From positions 1-58,509 of the forward strand of contig NZ_JASLGE010000034.1 of assembly GCF_030150285.1 (NCBI RefSeq): a stretch of DNA of 58,509 nucleotides, written 5' to 3'. Positions within the stretch are counted from its first letter, which is position 1. Each line of letters starts with the position of its first letter. A model generated the notes under the pieces. It saw only the letters and a list, made by a program, of their open reading frames with translations, made no database searches and was not told where the DNA came from. Positions 8,248-16,856 of the stretch are shown here, piece after piece. The position numbers and the translations under genes are program-made. The DNA is from Pseudomonas sp. GTDB taxonomy: Bacteria; Pseudomonadota; Gammaproteobacteria; Pseudomonadales; Pseudomonadaceae.

Positions 8248-8724
8248 TCAGATGCTCTCCAGTTCAGACCACTCTTCTTCGCTCATCATCTTGTCCAGTT
8301 CAACCAGAATCAGCAGTTCGCCGTTCTTGTTGCACACGCCCTGGATAAACTTGGCCGATTCGTCGTTGCCTACGTTGGGGGCCGTTTCGATTTCCGACTG
8401 GCGCAGGTAAACCACTTCCGCGACGCTGTCCACCAGAATGCCCACCACTTGTTTGTCGGCTTCAATGATGACAATTCGGGTGTTGTCGCTGGTTTCAGCG
8501 CTGTACAGGCCAAAACGCTGGCGCGTGTCAATGACGGTGACGACATTGCCACGCAGGTTGATGATGCCCAACACGTAGGAAGGCGCACCCGGTACCGGAG
8601 CGATTTCGGTGTAGCGCAGCACTTCCTGAACCTGCATCACGTTGATGCCGTACGTTTCGTTGTCCAGCTTGAAGGTGACCCACTGCAGAATCGGATCTTC
8701 GGAACCCTGTGCGCTTTGCTTCAT
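8248..8724 (-). CDS. cheW: CheW, chemotaxis coupling protein
   Basis: A 158-residue single-domain CheW that bridges chemoreceptors and the CheA kinase at the cell pole. Family blocks are visible: EDPILQWVTFKLDNETYGI, EVLRYTEIAPVPGAP, VLGIINLRGNVVTVIDTR and VGILVDSVAEVV. The ATG at 8724 is chosen; an in-frame upstream extension lacks conservation. It lies 51 bases downstream of parP and just before the DUF2802 gene. Confidence 0.96.
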   Translation of the reverse strand: MKQSAQGSEDPILQWVTFKLDNETYGINVMQVQEVLRYTEIAPVPGAPSYVLGIINLRGNVVTVIDTRQRFGLYSAETSDNTRIVIIEADKQVVGILVDSVAEVVYLRQSEIETAPNVGNDESAKFIQGVCNKNGELLILVELDKMMSEEEWSELESI

Positions 8725-8775
8725 ACCCAAAACCCCTGACTTAAGTGCTGTACGACCGCGCCCTGGCACGGTCTT

Positions 8776-9567
8776 TTATTTATCTGCCTTGTGGGCCGTG
8801 TCCAGGTGGCGGGCTTCACCACTGGCAATCAACTCGGCCAATTGCGCCACATCCAGCAGCGCGCACATGTGTTCAATCACCGTGCCGGCCAGCCACGGGC
8901 GTTGCCCGCGCCGGGTGCGCCACTTGATCTGGCCCGGGTCCAGGCGCAACGAGTGACGGACCTGATGCACCGCCAACCCCCAGTCGTAGCCCTGAACCGA
9001 AATAACGTATTGAAGCCCGTCGCGAAAATCGGCGCGATAGCGCTCCGGCATCACCCAACGCGCCGTGTCCAGCACGTTCAAGTTGCCGCTCTGGCCGGGG
9101 ATCATTCCCAAAAACCACTCGGGTTGACCAAACAACGGGGTCAGCTCAAGGCCTTCCAACGCGTAAATCGAACCCAGGCACACCAGCGGCACGGCCAGGG
9201 TCAACCCGGCCACGTCGAACAACAAACATTCGAAGGGCTGCGCCGCCCACACAGGGCGGCCGTCGTCCAGCACTGGCAGACGCGCGTGAACAGAGGCCGG
9301 CCGATGCACGTCCACCCCCAGCACATCCAGCCGCACCGGAGCCGCAAGCTCCTGCACCGGCAGTGCCACGGCCTGCACACGGGCATCACGCACCTGCTCT
9401 TCCAGTACCGCCGCAGCAAACGCATCCAGCTCGCCAGCCGGTGCCTGAACCTGTGCGGGTTCCGGCAAGGGCTCCAGCGCCTGCTCGGTCGCATCGAACA
9501 ACAAGGCGTCGAGATAAGACTGCAGCGCCAGTTGCGGGCGGGTAGCCGGTGATACGGGTGGCTTCAT
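8776..9567 (-). CDS. parP: ParP-like chemotaxis-array localisation protein (CheW-like C-terminus)
   Basis: A 263-residue protein with a short N-terminal helix region, a Pro/Ala-rich linker (about residues 30-110), and a C-terminal CheW-like domain (PFECLLFDVAGLTLAVPLVCLGSIYALEG through HSLRLDPGQIKWR). It lies directly downstream of a ParA-like ATPase gene. This is the arrangement of the Vibrio parC-parP pair, in which ParP links ParC to CheA through an array-integration CheW-like domain. The name follows domain layout and context, not direct data; older annotations would call it a CheW-domain protein. ATG at 9567. Confidence 0.8.
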   Translation of the reverse strand: MKPPVSPATRPQLALQSYLDALLFDATEQALEPLPEPAQVQAPAGELDAFAAAVLEEQVRDARVQAVALPVQELAAPVRLDVLGVDVHRPASVHARLPVLDDGRPVWAAQPFECLLFDVAGLTLAVPLVCLGSIYALEGLELTPLFGQPEWFLGMIPGQSGNLNVLDTARWVMPERYRADFRDGLQYVISVQGYDWGLAVHQVRHSLRLDPGQIKWRTRRGQRPWLAGTVIEHMCALLDVAQLAELIASGEARHLDTAHKADK

Positions 9568-9657
9568 GGGGTGACCCCTTCGATGAGGGCACAATACAGG
9601 CATTTGGCCATTATCGGCCATACTGAATACCTGCCTGAGTGCACGGGTGCCATCACC

Positions 9658-10446
9658 TTACACGGCCTGCGGCGCAAGTTGAGAGGTCAGCACGTGTTTG
9701 AGCAAGGCGCGGTAGGCGATTACCCCACGGCTTTTGGCGTCGAACTGCGATGGCGTTTGTCCCGCCCGGCTGGCATCGCGCAAGCGCGTGTCGACCGGGA
9801 TAAAACCCGGCCACAGGGTGTCGGGGTACTGATCACGCAGCACCCGCAAGGTGCTCATCGAGGCCTGGGTACGGCGGTCGAACAGGGTCGGCACAATGCT
9901 GAAAGGCAAAGGCTGCTGACGCGAACGGTTGATCATCGTCAGGGTATGCACCATGCGCTCCAGGCCCATCAGCGCCAGGTGCTCGGTTTGCACCGGGATC
10001 ACCAATTGCTGGCTGGCCGCCAAGGCGTTGACCATCAGCACGCCCAGCAACGGCGGGCTGTCGATGATCGCGTAGTCGTAGTCCTGCCACAGCTGCGCCA
10101 GGCTGCGCGCAATCACCAGGCCCAGGCCACTTTGCCCGGGGGATTGGCGCTCCAGGGTCGCCAGCGCCGTGCTCGACGGCAACAGGGAAATGTGCTCGTT
10201 ACTGGTGGGCAACAGCAGTTGCGCGGCCAGACCGTCGGGTACCTGACCCTTGTGCAAAAACAAGTCGTAACAGCTCTGCTCCAGCGCATCCGGGTCATAC
10301 CCGAAGTAACTGGTCATGGAGCCGTGCGGGTCGAGGTCGACGATCACCACGCGCTTGCCCGCCTCAGCCAGCAAACCGGCCAGTGCGATGGATGTGGTGG
10401 TCTTGCCGACCCCACCTTTTTGATTGGCTACTGCCCAGACTCTCAT
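9658..10446 (-). CDS. parC: ParC, ParA-family ATPase for polar chemotaxis arrays
   Basis: A 262-residue ParA/MinD-type ATPase. The deviant Walker A (NQKGGVGKTTTSIAL) is at the N-terminus, followed by VIVDLDPHGS and the DYAIIDSPP motif. It sits between motD and the ParP-like gene inside the chemotaxis operon, far from any partition locus, so a role in positioning chemotaxis clusters at the pole is favoured over plasmid or chromosome segregation. ATG at 10446 with GGGAGG about 7 bases upstream. Confidence 0.88.
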   Translation of the reverse strand: MRVWAVANQKGGVGKTTTSIALAGLLAEAGKRVVIVDLDPHGSMTSYFGYDPDALEQSCYDLFLHKGQVPDGLAAQLLLPTSNEHISLLPSSTALATLERQSPGQSGLGLVIARSLAQLWQDYDYAIIDSPPLLGVLMVNALAASQQLVIPVQTEHLALMGLERMVHTLTMINRSRQQPLPFSIVPTLFDRRTQASMSTLRVLRDQYPDTLWPGFIPVDTRLRDASRAGQTPSQFDAKSRGVIAYRALLKHVLTSQLAPQAV

Positions 10447-10496
10447 TATTTTGTTCCTCCCGGCTGCAGTCTTACCTGCCGAGACTTGACATGCAC

Positions 10497-11387
10497 TTAT
10501 AGGGCCGGTGACGGGGAATTGACGCCATCCCCGCGAACCAGTGACTTGACCTGCGTCGGTGCAGTTTGTGTGCCAGCCCGCTTCAGGGCCGCGTCCGGTG
10601 TTGCATGGGCCGTGCCCGTGCCGGTCAGGCTACGGCGCACGTCCAGGTTGCGCGACACCACCAGCACCACTCGGCGGTTAAGCGCACGGCCTTCGGGCGT
10701 AGCATTGTTGGCCACGGGCTGAAACTCGCCATAGCCCACAGACGCCATGCGCCCGGGGTTGATGCCTTGCATGGCCAGCAGGCGAACAATGCTCGCAGAC
10801 CGCGCCGAAGACAGCTCCCAATTCGTCGGATACTGCGCCGTTCGAATCGGTAAATTGTCGGTAAACCCTTCAACGTGGATCGGGTTGTCAAACGGCTTAA
10901 GAATCGCGGCCACTTTATCAATGATGCTAAATGCCATGTCGCTGGGCATGGCATCACCGCTGCCGAACAGCAGGCTGGAATTAAGCACGATCTCGACCCA
11001 CAACTCGTTGCCGCTCACCGTCAATTGTTTGGAGGCAATCAGGTCGCCAAAGGCGTCGGTGATATCGCTGGCAATGGTTTTGAGCGGGTCATCGGGGATT
11101 TTCCCCAGCCCGGCGTCCGTGTGCTCGCTGTCCTTGATCAACGGTTCGGCGGGCTGAGTGGTCAGCGGCCGTTCCTCGCCAATCGGGATGGGTTTAATGC
11201 TGCGCTCAGAATCACTGAACACCCCCACCAGTGCTTTGGAGATCACCCGGTATTTGCCTTCATTGACCGACGAAATCGAGTACATGACCACAAAAAAGGC
11301 AAACAGCAAGGTGATGAAATCCGCGTAAGACACCAGCCAGCGGTCATGATTGGCGGGCTCTTCAGCAGCGCGACGGCGGCGGCTCAT
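10497..11387 (-). CDS. motD: MotD, flagellar stator protein (MotB family)
   Basis: A 296-residue MotB-type stator subunit. One membrane helix near the N-terminus contains the proton-channel aspartate in SYADFITLLF (D23). The periplasmic OmpA-like peptidoglycan-binding domain is at about residues 150-250 (HVEGFTDNLPIR, NWELSSARSASIVRLL and GRALNRRVVLVV). It pairs with MotC, two bases upstream. In pseudomonads MotCD is the second stator, used mainly under high load and on surfaces. The poorly conserved Ser/Ala/Thr tail is normal. Confidence 0.95.
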   Translation of the reverse strand: MSRRRRAAEEPANHDRWLVSYADFITLLFAFFVVMYSISSVNEGKYRVISKALVGVFSDSERSIKPIPIGEERPLTTQPAEPLIKDSEHTDAGLGKIPDDPLKTIASDITDAFGDLIASKQLTVSGNELWVEIVLNSSLLFGSGDAMPSDMAFSIIDKVAAILKPFDNPIHVEGFTDNLPIRTAQYPTNWELSSARSASIVRLLAMQGINPGRMASVGYGEFQPVANNATPEGRALNRRVVLVVSRNLDVRRSLTGTGTAHATPDAALKRAGTQTAPTQVKSLVRGDGVNSPSPAL

Positions 11388-11389
11388 AC

Positions 11390-12130
11390 TTACCCCGCAA
11401 AGCCATGGAGCTTGAGTTCGATGGAACGCGGGTTTTCACCTTCGGCAATCGACAGGATCCCTTCGAGCAGCATTTCGCGGTACAGCGACTGGCGCAGCGC
11501 AATGGCCTTGAGTTTGCTGGCGATGGGCAACAGCACCAGGTTGGCACTGGCCACGCCGTAGATGGTCGCGACAAAGGCCACGGCAATGCCATTGCCCAGT
11601 TGGCTGGGATCCGCCAGGTTGCCCATCACATGGATCAACCCCATGACCGCGCCGATAATGCCAATGGTCGGCGCGTAGCCGCCCATGCTTTCAAACACTT
11701 TCGCCGCGTCGATATCACGGCGTTCCTGGGTCATGTAGTCGACTTCCAGAATGCTGCGGATGGCCTCGGGTTCGACCCCGTCCACCAGCAATTGCAGGCC
11801 TTTGCGCGAGTAATTGTCAGGTTCGGCGTCGGCCACGCCTTCAAGGCCCAGCAGGCCTTCCTTGCGCGCCGTGAGGCTCCAGTTGACGACGCGGTCGATG
11901 CCGCCGGCCATGTCGACCGTCGGCGGGAAAAAGATCCAGCCCACCGTCTGCATGGCCCGTTTGAAGGCGCTCATGGGCGACTGCAACAGCGCCGCCCCCA
12001 CCGTGCCGCCCAGCACAATCAATGCCGCCGGGCCGTTGGCCAACGCCCCCAAATGACCGCCTTCCAGGTAGTTGCCGCCGATTATCGCGACGAAGGCCAT
12101 GATGAGGCCGATCAGGCTGAGCACGTCCAT
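11390..12130 (-). CDS. motC: MotC, flagellar stator protein (MotA family)
   Basis: A 246-residue four-helix MotA-family protein that forms the stator ring with MotD. It starts MDVLSLIGLIMAFVAIIGGN, and the later helices include APTIGIIGAVMGLIHVM, which carries the conserved prolines of the torque-generating region. The ATG at 12130 overlaps the cheB stop (ATGA), and motD follows after two bases. Confidence 0.96.
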   Translation of the reverse strand: MDVLSLIGLIMAFVAIIGGNYLEGGHLGALANGPAALIVLGGTVGAALLQSPMSAFKRAMQTVGWIFFPPTVDMAGGIDRVVNWSLTARKEGLLGLEGVADAEPDNYSRKGLQLLVDGVEPEAIRSILEVDYMTQERRDIDAAKVFESMGGYAPTIGIIGAVMGLIHVMGNLADPSQLGNGIAVAFVATIYGVASANLVLLPIASKLKAIALRQSLYREMLLEGILSIAEGENPRSIELKLHGFAG

Positions 12131-13248
12131 CAGTGGCAGGCCTCGACCAGATGCCGACCCATGTCATCGAGGCTGTACACCGCGTCGGCCAGGTTGGCCT
12201 TCACAATTGCCATGGGCATGCCATAAATCACGCAGCTGGCTTCGTCCTGGGCCCACACGTTGCTGCCGTTTTGCTTCAACAGACGCGCACCTTCGCGGCC
12301 ATCGGCCCCCATGCCGGTCAACACCACCGCCAAAACTTTGTCGCCGAACGACTTGGCCGCCGAGCCAAAGGTGATATCCACGCTGGGCTTGTAGTTCAGG
12401 CGCTCATCGCCCGGCAGAATTCTGACAGCGCCACGGCCGTCGATCATCATTTGCTTGCCGCCGGGGGCCAACAGGGCCAGACCAGGGCGCAGCAGATCAC
12501 CGTCCTCGGCTTCCTTGACGCTGATGCGGCAGAGCTTGTCCAGCCGTTCGGCAAACGCCCGGGTGAACGCGGCCGGCATGTGCTGCACCAACACGATGGG
12601 GGCCGGAAAATTGCCCGGCAATTGGGTTAATACCCGCTGCAAGGCCACGGGGCCGCCGGTGGACGTACCGATGGCGACCAACTTGTAAGCCCGGCGTTTA
12701 GGCGCGGGGGACGCGGCAGCGGCAGGCAGCGGAGCCCGGCTGGCAAGCGGCGCGGTGCGCACCGGCGCAGGAGCGGCCGAGTGAGCAAACCCCGGGCGTG
12801 CCACCGGCACCGGAGCAGGTGCCGGGGCGCTGTAGCTGGCCAGACGCCGGTTGCTGCGTGAAATCGAGTGCACTTTTTCGCACAGCAGCTGTTTGACCTT
12901 CTCCGGGTTGCGCGAGATGTCTTCAAAGTTTTTCGGCAGAAAATCCACAGCCCCGGCGTCCAATGCATCCAGGGTCACGCGGGCACCTTCGTGCGTCAGG
13001 GACGAGAACATCAGGACCGGCGTCGGGCAGCGCTGCATGATATGACGCACGGCGGTGATGCCATCCATCAACGGCATCTCGTAATCCATCGTGATCACGT
13101 CGGGCTTGAGTGCCAACGCCTGATCAATCGCCTCCCGGCCATTGCTGGCCGTGCCGATCACCTGAAGGGTGGGGTCGGACGACAGAATTTCCGAGACGCG
13201 GCGACGGAAAAAACCGGAATCATCCACCACCAGGACCTTGACTACCAT
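12130..13248 (-). CDS. cheB: CheB, protein-glutamate methylesterase
   Basis: A 372-residue response regulator that removes receptor methyl groups for adaptation. The receiver domain occupies residues 1-120 with the phosphoacceptor in VITMDYEMP (D55). A Pro/Ala-rich linker (about 130-185) leads to the methylesterase with its catalytic triad regions AIGTSTGGP (Ser), VQHMP (His) and GMGADGREGA (Asp). I chose the ATG at 13248, which has GGAG 8 bases upstream, over a GTG two codons earlier. It follows cheA by 48 bases and overlaps motC. Confidence 0.96.
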   Translation of the reverse strand: MVVKVLVVDDSGFFRRRVSEILSSDPTLQVIGTASNGREAIDQALALKPDVITMDYEMPLMDGITAVRHIMQRCPTPVLMFSSLTHEGARVTLDALDAGAVDFLPKNFEDISRNPEKVKQLLCEKVHSISRSNRRLASYSAPAPAPVPVARPGFAHSAAPAPVRTAPLASRAPLPAAAASPAPKRRAYKLVAIGTSTGGPVALQRVLTQLPGNFPAPIVLVQHMPAAFTRAFAERLDKLCRISVKEAEDGDLLRPGLALLAPGGKQMMIDGRGAVRILPGDERLNYKPSVDITFGSAAKSFGDKVLAVVLTGMGADGREGARLLKQNGSNVWAQDEASCVIYGMPMAIVKANLADAVYSLDDMGRHLVEACH

Positions 13249-13296
13249 AAACACTCCGTTAGGCCGTGCGGGGGCTCGCGCGCCCCGCCGCCACCA

Positions 13297-15480
13297 TCAA
13301 ATGCGCCGTGAGGCGTAGTGCTTGAGCATGCTCGGCACATCGAGGATCAAGGCGATACGGCCGTCGCCCGTAATGGTGGCACCCGACATCCCGGGCGTGC
13401 CCTGCAGCATTTTGCCCAGCGGCTTGATCACCACTTCTTCCTGGCCAACCAATTGGTCGACCACAAAGCCGATGCGCTGGGTACCCACCGACACAATCAC
13501 CACATGCCCTTCGCGCTGTTCTTCGTGCGCCGCCGAGCGCACCAGCCAACGCTTGAGGTAGAACAGCGGCAATGCCTTGTTGCGCACGATGACCACTTCC
13601 TGGCCGTCGACCACGTTGGTACGCGACAGGTCCAGGTGGAAGATTTCGTTGACGTTGACCAGCGGGAACGCAAAGGCCTGATTGCCCAGCATCACCATCA
13701 GGGTGGGCATGATCGCCAGCGTCAGCGGCACCTTGATGACGATTTTGGAGCCCTGCCCCAGGGTCGAGAACACACTCAGCGAACCGTTGAGCTGGGCAAT
13801 CTTGGTTTTCACCACGTCCATGCCCACGCCGCGCCCGGAGACATCCGAGATTTCGGTTTTGGTCGAAAAGCCTGGCGCGAAAATCAGGTTGTAACAGTCC
13901 GACTCACTCAAACGGTCAGCCGCGTCCTTGTCCATCAGGCCTTTTTTCACCGCCAGCGTGCGCAGCAAATGGGCGTCCATGCCTTTGCCGTCGTCCGAGA
14001 TCGACAGCAGGATATGATCGCCCTCCTGTTCAGCGGACAGCACCACCCGCCCGCACCGCGGCTTGCCCGCTGCTTCACGCTCTTGCGGGGTTTCTATGCC
14101 GTGGTCCACCGCGTTGCGCACCAAGTGCACCAGCGGGTCGGCCAGTGCCTCAACCAGGTTTTTGTCCAGGTCGGTGTCTTCGCCGATCAGTTCGAGGTTG
14201 ATTTCTTTTTTCAGTTGACGCGCCAGGTCACGCACCTGCCGAGGGAAACGCCCGAAGACTTTTTTGATCGGCTGCATGCGGGTCTTCATGACCGCCGTTT
14301 GCAAGTCAGCAGTGACCACATCGAGGTTGGAGACCGCTTTGGCCATCTCTTCATCGCTGCTGTTCAACCCCAGGCGCACCAGGCGGTTACGCACCAGCAC
14401 CAGCTCGCCGACCATGTTCATGATTTCGTCGAGCCGCGCCGTGTCCACCCGCACAGTGGTTTCCGCTTCAGAGGCCACCGGCTTTTCCGCCGGTGCAACC
14501 GGGGTGCGCGGCGGCGTGGCGGGGGGTGTTTTCGCCGCCGTAGCCACGACCGCTTCAACGGGTTTCACCGCCGCGACGACCGCCGGGCTGTGGGCCGAAA
14601 ACTGGCCTTTACCGTGCAGTTCATCAAGCAGCGCTTCAAATTCATGATCGCTGATCAGGTTCGGGTCGTCAGCGGTAACGCCTGCCACGGGGGTAGCGGG
14701 GGCTGCCACGGCCGCCTCGCTGCTGCACGAACCGTTGCCGTGCAATTGATCAAGCAAGGCTTCGAATTCATCGTCGGTGATTTCATTGCCCGGCGTCTCG
14801 GGCGCGGCGGGTACCGGTTCAAGCGTTGGGCTGGCGACCGCGCGCGCAGAGAACTTGCCCTTGCCGTGGAGTTGGTCGAGCAAGGACTCAAACTCGGCGT
14901 CGCTGATTTCATCGTTCGCCACGGCGTCAGGCACGCCGGGCGTTACCACGGGTGCGGCCGCAGCAACCTTGACCGCATTCAACGAGTCCAGCAGTTGCTC
15001 GAACTCATCATCGGTAATGTCCATATTGCCACCGGTCGCATCCACCTGCGCCACCGGCTCGGGTTGCGCCGCAACCACGGGCTCGGCCACACCCGGTTCG
15101 GCCAGACGCGCCAGCGCCGCCAGCAATTGAGGCGTTGCCGCCGTAATCGGGCCGCGTTCGCGCACCTCGGTGAACATGCCATTGACCGCATCCAGGGCCT
15201 CAAGCACCACGTCCATGAGTTCCGCGTCGACACGCCGCTCACCCTTGCGCAGGATGTCAAACACGTTCTCGGCGATGTGACAGCATTCCACCAACTCGTT
15301 GAGTTGCAGGAAACCGGCGCCCCCTTTTACAGTGTGAAAACCGCGAAAAATTGCATTGAGCAAGTCCGCATCATCCGGTCGGCTTTCCAGCTCAACCAGT
15401 TGCTCGGACAACTGCTCTAGAATCTCGCCGGCTTCAACCAGGAAATCCTGAAGGATTTCTTCATCGGCGCCGAAGCTCAT
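13297..15480 (-). CDS. cheA: CheA, chemotaxis histidine kinase with four linker repeats
   Basis: A 727-residue kinase. The Hpt (P1) domain is N-terminal with the phosphorylated histidine in FHTVKGGAGF (H49). A long region at residues 130-340 follows, then the P3 dimerisation helix (VDTARLDEIMNMVGELVLVRN), the ATPase domain (LVRNAVDHGIETP, the DGKGMD box, GRGVGMDVVK) and a C-terminal CheW-like P5 domain. Unusually, the linker repeats a short acidic motif of the form I-(T/S)-D-x-E-F-E-x-L-L-D-x-L four times, near residues 154-166, 192-204, 234-246 and 276-288. There is no obvious canonical P2 domain. In Vibrio the corresponding linker holds the ParP-binding LID, so these repeats may dock ParP; that is inference. 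Confidence 0.96.
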   Translation of the reverse strand: MSFGADEEILQDFLVEAGEILEQLSEQLVELESRPDDADLLNAIFRGFHTVKGGAGFLQLNELVECCHIAENVFDILRKGERRVDAELMDVVLEALDAVNGMFTEVRERGPITAATPQLLAALARLAEPGVAEPVVAAQPEPVAQVDATGGNMDITDDEFEQLLDSLNAVKVAAAAPVVTPGVPDAVANDEISDAEFESLLDQLHGKGKFSARAVASPTLEPVPAAPETPGNEITDDEFEALLDQLHGNGSCSSEAAVAAPATPVAGVTADDPNLISDHEFEALLDELHGKGQFSAHSPAVVAAVKPVEAVVATAAKTPPATPPRTPVAPAEKPVASEAETTVRVDTARLDEIMNMVGELVLVRNRLVRLGLNSSDEEMAKAVSNLDVVTADLQTAVMKTRMQPIKKVFGRFPRQVRDLARQLKKEINLELIGEDTDLDKNLVEALADPLVHLVRNAVDHGIETPQEREAAGKPRCGRVVLSAEQEGDHILLSISDDGKGMDAHLLRTLAVKKGLMDKDAADRLSESDCYNLIFAPGFSTKTEISDVSGRGVGMDVVKTKIAQLNGSLSVFSTLGQGSKIVIKVPLTLAIMPTLMVMLGNQAFAFPLVNVNEIFHLDLSRTNVVDGQEVVIVRNKALPLFYLKRWLVRSAAHEEQREGHVVIVSVGTQRIGFVVDQLVGQEEVVIKPLGKMLQGTPGMSGATITGDGRIALILDVPSMLKHYASRRI

Positions 15481-15549
15481 GGACCTGCTCCTTGAAATTG
15501 AACCTGGCAACACCGGGCGCACCAGCGCACCCGCACGCCCGCGACAGGC

Positions 15550-16338
15550 CTAGAAACCTAAACTGGACAGCAAATCGTCTACATCATCCTGGCCGGATAC
15601 GACGTCTTCACGTTTATCGGCATGAATCTGCGGACCTTCACCCTTCGTCTGGTTTTTTTGCGAATTATTTTCTGCGCGCAACGCTTCGCGGTCATGTTCG
15701 ATGCCTGCAAAGCGGTCGACCTGGCTGGCCATCAGCACCAGCTTGAGCAGGTTGCTTTCGACGTCAGTCACCAGCTGCGTTACCCGCTTGATCACCTGCC
15801 CTGTAAGGTCCTGATAATCCTGAGCCAGCAAAATGCCCGTCAAATGACCGGACACGGCCTGGTTCTCGACCTCGCTGCGCGCCAGAAAACGCTCCACCCG
15901 ACGCGCCAACTCACGAAACTCTTCAGCGCCCACTTCGCGACGCATAAAGCGGCCCCAGTCGTGGCTCAAGGCTTTGGCGTCCTGGCTCAGGCCATTGACC
16001 AGCGGCGTGCTGCTTTCAACCAGGTCCATCGTGCGATTGGCGGCCGCTTCCGTGAGTTTCACAACATAAGCCAATCGCTCAGTGGCATCCGTGATCTGCG
16101 ACACTTCTTCGGCGCGCGGCATGGACGGGTCGATGTGAAAATTGACAATCGCACTGTGCAGCTCGCGTGTCAGTTTGCCGACTTCCCGGTACAAACCGCG
16201 GTCGCGGGTCTGGTTCAATTCATGAATCAGTTGCACCGCATCACCGAACTGGCCTTTTTCAAGGCTTGCGACCAACTCATGGGCATGTTTTTTCAGGGTC
16301 GATTCAAACTCGCCCACTGTAGATTCCTTGTGCTCCAT
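15550..16338 (-). CDS. cheZ: CheZ, CheY-P phosphatase
   Basis: A 262-residue, mostly helical protein that dephosphorylates CheY-P. The conserved catalytic block LLAQDYQDLTGQVIKRV, with its essential Gln, is at about residues 167-183. The C-terminus ends in the acidic CheY-binding peptide DDVDDLLSSLGF. It lies between cheY and cheA, with spacers of 21 and 69 bases. Confidence 0.96.
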   Translation of the reverse strand: MEHKESTVGEFESTLKKHAHELVASLEKGQFGDAVQLIHELNQTRDRGLYREVGKLTRELHSAIVNFHIDPSMPRAEEVSQITDATERLAYVVKLTEAAANRTMDLVESSTPLVNGLSQDAKALSHDWGRFMRREVGAEEFRELARRVERFLARSEVENQAVSGHLTGILLAQDYQDLTGQVIKRVTQLVTDVESNLLKLVLMASQVDRFAGIEHDREALRAENNSQKNQTKGEGPQIHADKREDVVSGQDDVDDLLSSLGF

Positions 16339-16359
16339 AGCGCCCCCGAGGCAAACCGG

Positions 16360-16731
16360 TCAACCGATACGGTCAAAGATCTTTTTAATCTTGTCTTCGA
16401 GTGCAAGCGCAGTGAAAGGCTTGACGACATAGCCGTTAACCCCCGCCTGGGCCGCTTCAATGATTTGCTCGCGCTTGGCTTCAGCCGTCACCATCAACAC
16501 CGGCAAATGCTTGAGCTTGTCGTCAGCACGCACATGGCGCAGCAGGTCGATGCCGGTCATGCCGGGCATGTTCCAGTCGGTCACCAGAAAATCGATGCCA
16601 CCGTGATTAAGGATGGGCAATGCCGTGGTGCCGTCATCGGCCTCGACCGTGTTGGTGAACCCGAGGTCACGCAACAGGTTTTTGATGATCCGCCGCATCG
16701 TCGAGAAGTCATCCACGATGAGGATTTTCAT
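16360..16731 (-). CDS. cheY: CheY, chemotaxis response regulator
   Basis: A 123-residue single receiver domain that binds the flagellar switch when phosphorylated. The acidic pair (VDDF), phosphoacceptor (VTDWNMPGMTG), Thr/Ser (VTAEA) and Lys (VVKPF) are all present. The usual ATG at 16731 gives MKILIVDDFST. However, the only good ribosome site, GGAGG, lies 17 bases upstream of it and 5 bases upstream of an in-frame TTG four codons earlier, so translation may begin there. Confidence 0.96.
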   Translation of the reverse strand: MKILIVDDFSTMRRIIKNLLRDLGFTNTVEADDGTTALPILNHGGIDFLVTDWNMPGMTGIDLLRHVRADDKLKHLPVLMVTAEAKREQIIEAAQAGVNGYVVKPFTALALEDKIKKIFDRIG

Positions 16732-16823
16732 GTTCTTGTCCAATTCGACCTCCAAGCAGTCTTTAACGCGCCCACAACAGGACCGCGCCATTCAATCAAA
16801 TTCGGTAAAAAGCGGACTTACCT

Positions 16824-16850
16824 GCAGGAGCAGCCGGTCGACGCTCCTAC
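16824..16850 (-). repeat. REP-like palindromic element between fliA and cheY
   Basis: The element contains AGGAGC and GCTCCT arms around a GTCGACCGGCT core. The 19-base string GTCGACCGGCTGCTCCTRC is shared with the repeats before fliK (36555-36573), in the opposite orientation. It lies directly after the fliA stop and could stabilise or attenuate the fliA-cheY transcript. Confidence 0.65.
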
Positions 16851-16856
16851 ACGTGA

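Noticed and set aside
13318..15420. A 700-codon plus-strand frame opposite cheA.
   Set aside because: Same explanation: cheA on the minus strand has all kinase motifs, while the opposite frame is His/Arg-rich with no recognisable fold.
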